The position numbers were made by a program, and so were the translations under genes. The notes under the pieces are model-generated. The model worked only from the letters and a program-made list of their open reading frames with translations. It was not told the DNA's origin and made no database searches. Shown piece by piece: positions 58,640-64,000 of a stretch of DNA of 64,000 nucleotides; the first letter of the stretch is position 1, and every line of letters starts with the position of its first letter. The stretch covers positions 34,291,501 through 34,355,500 of the forward strand of contig CM060834.1 in assembly GCA_030762175.1 (NCBI GenBank), read 5' to 3'. The stretch is from Metallyticus violacea. Its lineage: Eukaryota; Arthropoda; Insecta; Mantodea; Metallyticidae.

Positions 58640-60710
58640 ATTCCATATCAATAAACGTTAAATACCTGCTGGAGTGCAATAAGTGGCGACTTAGTATTAA
58701 TGTGGAGTGGACCAAAAAAGTATAAATACTTTAAGAAAATAAATATTTCAAGCCTATTAGGCTCTCTTCAGTGAAAGAAACGAAGTAAAATGAACGAAAT
58801 ATAAAACGCATAACTGTGGCGACAACTAATGACCATATAACTGAACATAACAGTGTAATGATAGGATGGTAAATGCTGAAAAGGAAATTCTTTAATAATT
58901 ACGGAGAAGCAATCATGAAAATTATAACAAAAGAGTGAGAGTGTACAGGACAGCGAAAATTACTTGCTGACAGAGTAATGATTATAAAGATAAACTTTAA
59001 GCACTGTTGCGGATATGAGTTCTATATGTTTTACAATTTCAAGTGGTCGAAGTTTTATAGGAGCAATATGAAAGTGAGAATAATATGAATGAGGGCTAAG
59101 AAAAACCAAAAGTTACAATCAAAATTGTATCATTTCATTTATAACAAACACTGATCTACGGTTGCAAAACATTAATCAACGAAAATACTGAATTAGTACA
59201 TCAAGACCCAAGTTCGGTGACATGTTCTGAAGGAAGATAAAATAATCGTAGAAAAAGTATAAAGACATTAAAAGGTGTCATTCACAATATGGACCTTTTT
59301 GTTTAAATCTTCCTTAACTAATGCTTCCATTTTCAATTCAATAACACATTTTTTCCTCGTTACAATTGTATTGAAAAAAATTAAAAGGAATTATACAGGC
59401 CCCTCGTGAACGTTTTAATTAAATTATTAAACATTTTACATAACAGGTAGAATACTAAATCAAACATTTATAACTAATATCCTCTTGTTATGAGCCATAA
59501 AAGATTTGAAAACACATTCTGGTAGAATTATTTACAGATGAAAAGAACACGTGTCAATCCTAAAACCAACAATAAAAAACGAAACTAGTATTTAACTCTT
59601 TAACGTAAAAAGCGGTAAAATGCATGTTTCGTTGTAATCATTATTTTGCGTGAGTACGTTCATATAGCTTTCTCTGGCAACACATATTTATGTGTCAGAT
59701 GTCAGAGAAATGAATTTTTTTCTGTCCCTCCCACTGCAACAATGGTGCATTAAGCGAGAGCTCGGAGCAGGGTAGCTGGCTGGCATAACAGGGTAAATCC
59801 GTCAACAACAGTATTTATCCTTGTCAAAACAAAGACGGCTTAGGTCAAGTAACAAAAACAACTGCAAGACAGGCGGTTAAGTGCCATTTTACGCCTGTCG
59901 CAACATCTGGGGACAATAATGGACATCTCCCCCCTCAGTGGTGACATCTGGTGGGTTGGTATGGTAGTTACAAGGGATAATTAACTATGTCTTGCTGCAG
60001 CGAACGCAAAAAGAAATGTCGGGTTTCATCAACCTGTTTTCATGTCACCAAATATTCATCATTGTCATGAATAAAGACCGGATTTTAAATAATTACACAT
60101 TTTCATGCTACTTGTTTATCCACGAAGTAAATATGATACACTAATAGCAACGTTTTCCTTAAATTTAACTTTACAGCTTTGTAAATATTTGGTATAATAT
60201 ATATTACACCATATTACATAATTTTACATTATAACCTTGCTTATTGCTGCATTCAAAGAAAAATTACATGTGTTCATTGTTGCCACCAATGATTTGTAGT
60301 CAACATTTTTGTTTGTTTTCTCAAAACCCATCGAATTTGTAATAATCGATTGTTAACACGGCATGTCTTCATTATAAAGAACCACATTATTTACCAGGCC
60401 CCAATACCGAAAAAAAATGACTGCAGAAGTATTGCCATTAGCAAATACGGCACTTTTACGTAATATTATGTTTACAAGATGGCATTATTCATCGTTAGAA
60501 AATATTTCGATGGTTTTAAGAATCTGAAATTATTTACAAACAATGTTTCTCATGTAAAAACGAAATATTAAATAATATATTATAAACTTCTCCACAGGTA
60601 AGCTCAGCTTTGTAAAATACACGAACTTCCAAATAGCTGGACACCTTAAAAATAATGGACATAGTTTGCACAGCATTTGGCAATAGTTATAATTGGTGTA
60701 CCTATATGGT
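58640..60710. other. No gene; a GC-richer patch at 59.73-59.98 kb
   Basis: The patch contains ACATCTGG twice (59902-59909 and 59944-59951), GGACATCTCCCCCCTCAGTG and GAGAGCTCGGAGCAGGGTAG, in the middle of AT-rich DNA. It could be regulatory or a repeat; no reading frame supports a gene. Confidence 0.4.
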
Positions 60711-60714
60711 CTCA

Positions 60715-61125
60715 AGCTCACTTGCAAAGGAGTCGAAGCATAATATCCTGCTCACATCATCCATTAAAAATCTAATCTCGCTCCAAACGCGCTTGACACG
60801 TTCTTCTCGATATTTCTTTTCATTGCTAATCTTCACTGTCACATAAGGTGGTAGATTAAGGAAAATTGCAAAAATTTAGTAAGAAATGTATAATACACAC
60901 TACAGTTTCATCATTAACCTCCAAATTGCACGGTATATACGCTTTATACACTCCTCCTTTAATTACTGCTATTTAGGAAATTATTCGGTGCATATATAAT
61001 TAAGACATACAAAAGCAACCCATGTTATACTAAACGCATTCTATTACGCAAGTTCCTGGTGTGATTTCAGTAAATCAATACTAACCTAATAAAAAACTAA
61101 AACGCTACTGTTGATTTACTTCCAA
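60715..61125. repeat. Tandem duplication, unit 1
   Basis: It matches 61236-61690 in order. Landmarks are CACTTGCAAAGGAGTCGAA, TCCTCCTTTAATTACTGCTA, AGCAACCCATGTTATACTAA, CAAGTTCCTGGTGTGATTTC and ACGCTACTGTTGATTTACTT. The offset grows from 521 to 566 bases because of indels. On the minus strand both units can encode a short FDSFASE peptide in the same relative frame. Confidence 0.85.
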
Positions 61126-61235
61126 CTATAAACCACTGTAATAAACCCTGCAACTGCAACGAACCATATAAGCACAGCCATTTGTTTAATAACGGTAACA
61201 TGAAGGATTTCACTACGAGTGTAAGTCTCTGCTTA

Positions 61236-61690
61236 ACCTCACTTGCAAACGAGTCGAATAACGCTATAACACCAGGCTCACTAAAACTCTCATCTTCTCG
61301 ACCCAAACCTCGCTTCATTGCGTTTTTTCGAATATTTCCTTTCTTTACTAACTCACTCAGTCACATACGATGATACATTAGAGAAATTTGCTGGGAAAAA
61401 TGTCTTCCCTAACCAAAACGTTTCATACGATACGTTTAATACCGTTTCAATTTCATTATTAACTTCATAAGTTGTATGTTGTATATTATTTATTCATTCC
61501 TCCTTTAATAACAGCTATTTAGGAAATGTAAATATATTATGCTGGGCACTGCCATAAAAAAGACATTCAAGAGCAACCCGTGTGGTACTAATACTTTCTA
61601 TTAAACAAGTTCCTGGTGTAATTTCACTAAATCAATGTTAACTTATTAAAAACAAAATAAGTAACACGCTACTGTTGATTTATTCCGTGA
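61236..61690. repeat. Tandem duplication, unit 2
   Basis: Landmarks are CACTTGCAAACGAGTCGAA, TCCTCCTTTAATAACAGCTA, AGCAACCCGTGTGGTACTAA, CAAGTTCCTGGTGTAATTTC and ACGCTACTGTTGATTTATTC. On the minus strand a 73-codon frame (61097-61318) contains VIALFDSFASEVKQRL. The unit 1 counterpart reads RILCFDSFASELETI and stops. It is unclear whether this was ever coding. Confidence 0.85.
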
Positions 61691-61699
61691 ATTACCGTA

Positions 61700-62810
61700 A
61701 TAGACAAGATAACTGCTAGTTAACAAAGTGATGTAATTAATACATAGACCACACATTCTACCATTTTGTCTACTATCGACACCTACAATGGGGTCTAGCA
61801 AAAACATTGTCATTATCGAACTGACAGCGCATTCTAGCCGTAGTACAAACTCGGAATGCACAATTTTACTACTGCTACTGCTGAATATAGATAGCCTTCT
61901 TGGACCTTAATAATTAAAATTAACAATCAAACGTGCGTGGCTGAACATGTACAACACATCCAACATGATAAATAATAGTAATAACGCACTTAGTTAAAAA
62001 TAATTATCTTGGTTTTCATGCAGCAAGCTATTTCGTGTGGAATTTGCAGGTTGAATCATTGTATATTCCCTAAGTTTAAAAATCACAAATTAATATTTAG
62101 TGTTGCTATACCCAGTATGCATTTCATTTCGACTAGGTTTAGAATGTAAGTTTCGGATAGTGTTAAAATTCTTTACATTCAATAAACACTTAAGTAAATA
62201 AAGATATTACTTCACAAATTCACATGGAACTTCATTCAGCAAAAACAGCTTACTATTAATTAACACTAAAACTAAGACTAACACCAATACTCATACTATC
62301 ACGGCCTACTTTAGAGCTACTCGTATGTATAACTCTTTTACTCGTTTCATCATCATTAGGCCGAAAAAAGGAGCGAACAGCCTCAATTATATTTAAACAC
62401 CCTTATCATACGTAACCAGAATTAAATGAAAACAAGGAAATAATGAGCCGAGGTATTCTCTGAAAATACAAACACATGTAATTGAAGTCATCATTTTATT
62501 AGCATATGTAAAGCTCCAGTTGATCGTCGCATGGATGGCCATCCTGGGCCAGGTGAATGTAGCCGTTGAGATATTACACATTCCCCTTCTGCGCGTAAGC
62601 AGAGCTAACCTCTCCCAAAGTTCAAACCTTCAACCGTCATTTGGAACATTGACGGTATATATTATACAATATACAAGTTCACTCTACATTGTCAATCCCC
62701 CATAGGCTACAATACCGTGGCCAAACGACGATTATCGCTGCTGGAGAGTGCCAGCATGAGATAATTGTTACATTAAATGTAATACTGTTTGATATTGATA
62801 TAACTAATAT
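61700..62810. other. AT-rich DNA, nothing recognised
   Basis: A short CTACTACTGCTACTGCTG run lies at 61868-61885. The small frames here have no motif. Confidence 0.5.
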
Positions 62811-62815
62811 ATACA

Positions 62816-62982
62816 ATATAAAATAAAAATAAAGTAACACTATTAACAATGTAATAAATTAACAGTAATTATAATAGTAAAAAAGGATAAAACACTAAAA
62901 AAAAGTCACACTTGAGATCGCTATACTTCGAACTCAAGTGTGACTTTTACTTAGTGTTTTATTCTTTTCTACTATTATAATT
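62816..62982. repeat. PLE 3'-end fragment followed by an inverted partial copy: a 50-bp-arm hairpin
   Basis: The bases at 62821-62930 match the 3' end of the PLE at 52.70-52.81 kb (AAATAAAAATAAAGTAACAC, TATTAACAATGTAA.AAATTA, AGTCACACTTGA, GCTATA.TTCGAACTC). Bases 62867-62916 and 62933-62982 are reverse complements at about 46 of 50 positions, with a 16-base loop. The right arm therefore is a second, inverted PLE end lacking the outermost 50 or so bases. The single-stranded form would fold into a long stable stem. Confidence 0.88.
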
Positions 62983-62984
62983 AA

Positions 62985-64000
62985 TATATATATGCCTGTG
63001 TTGCCACTAATACACGGTTTCACTATGATTACTTAATGAAGTGGCTTTCAATTGTTTTAAGTCAAATTAAAGTTTACGGTTTGCATTAAATTAATACACT
63101 CTAATAAAAAGTAAATATCCATGTTATTAAAACATTAAATTACTCTATTTAATTACACAGTGAAATGTAATTAAAACTTAATATTTCTGTGAGCCCCTTG
63201 CTTCATCAGGAGACCAATTAAATGCAATTTCAGGACCCACCGGTGGTGATATAAAACTAGCATCTTTCCTGAGTGTGCAGTGACGACAGGCGACGTTCCT
63301 GGTGGTGCATGCACATAATATTTAGCTTCGATGAGCGAAAGATTTCTTCTACTGCTTCTTCTTACCTATTTCGGTCAAAATACTCCACAAATTGAACGAG
63401 ACATTAGTTTACAGCGCCTCCTATAGATAATAACCACAAATATAAACATCGGGCGCAAGACAGAAGTACACACGGATATTGCTATTGTTTATTCTGTAAC
63501 GCTTAAAAACGTATAAGGCAATAGTCATAGGAAATACAATATTGTAATTTTGGGGATATCGCAAACCAGCAACGTCCTAGAGGAGTATTGTTTTCACAGT
63601 ATGTTCTGCCAACCTTATGTACGATAAAATCTCAACTTATCATTTTCGAATCAATCTAAATATTATAAATAAGGAAGGACTTTCTTCAAAGAAGCAGGTG
63701 CTAATTACACAGTTACAGAAGCCTACATTGTCTTAGTTTTATCAAAGGAAATGGTGCAGCAAACATACTATTACACAAACTTCAGAGATACCAGAATGAT
63801 AGAGAATTTTCTGGGTTGTGGACGATCTATCTCTGTGTTTAAAGTCATATCAGACTAAAGACAGTGCATGTCTCCAGGGCATTTAGAGAAATATTTGGAA
63901 AATTAAATGGAGTTTAATATTAGTTCATTACTGAATATACTAAAATTACAGGCACAATTATCTCAATCTCACTAGTTGTGACCTAAGGAACATTAAAAAG
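62985..64000. other. No supported gene
   Basis: The bases at 63190-63460 are less AT-rich, with phrases such as GGACCCACCGGTGGTGATAT, but contain no motif-bearing frame. The rest is AT-rich. Confidence 0.5.

Noticed and set aside
1..64000. A gene cluster or defence-like system
   Set aside because: No set of adjacent intact genes exists; all recognisable proteins are broken transposon or PLE fragments.

Overview
The window looks like AT-rich, intergenic or intronic DNA from an insect. It holds no operons, no bacterial signals and no long intact reading frame. The longest open frame, 291 codons at 53.3-54.2 kb, is part of a broken retroelement. Evidence for an insect is a short interstitial run of the insect telomere repeat TTAGG at 12.68 kb, many tRNA-derived SINEs, and several mariner/Tc1 relics of kinds common in arthropods. 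The dense, old repeat load suggests a large genome, perhaps polyneopteran (cockroach, termite or stick insect); that placement is a guess.

Layout. At 1-0.1 kb the window opens on what looks like the last coding stretch of a gene lying mostly outside it. From 0.1 to 8.1 kb I recognise nothing. At 8.1-8.4 kb is an N-terminal transposase scrap. From 9 to 16.5 kb there are SINEs, low-complexity DNA and one weak exon-like stretch at 11.0 kb. A 1.29-kb mariner element with both inverted ends lies at 17.37-18.66 kb. A 1.35-kb Tc1-like element with about 180-bp inverted ends lies at 21.70-23.05 kb. Just right of it is a broken zinc-ribbon domain resembling the arthropod Mutator-like transposase-domain proteins (23.3-23.6 kb). 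From 26 to 31 kb there are SINEs, a second mariner relic and a pair of inverted Penelope-like (PLE) fragments split by a SINE. From 33 to 47 kb there are further SINEs, including one SINE inserted in another with a clear 10-bp target-site duplication. A third mariner relic sits at 49.8-50.5 kb. The best-preserved retroelement is a minus-strand PLE at 52.7-54.8 kb. It keeps recognisable RT fragments and a GIY-YIG domain but lacks the RT catalytic centre. A second PLE fragment lies at 56.8-57.2 kb, an 852-bp inverted-end transposon at 57.78-58.63 kb, a roughly 550-bp diverged tandem duplication at 60.7-61.7 kb, and a 50-bp-arm hairpin built from PLE 3' ends at 62.87-62.98 kb.

How the parts relate. 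Nothing here forms a working pathway. The coherent story is one of repeats. Two SINE families are repeatedly inserted with recognisable target-site duplications. At least five separate IS630-Tc1-mariner insertions are each broken by frameshifts. PLE copies are truncated, and in two places are arranged as inverted pairs. The most interesting leads are the inverted PLE junctions, a hammerhead-like fold in the PLE 3' region, the tandem duplication at 61 kb, and the possible host exon at the left edge. All family calls come from reading motifs by eye; no search was run.
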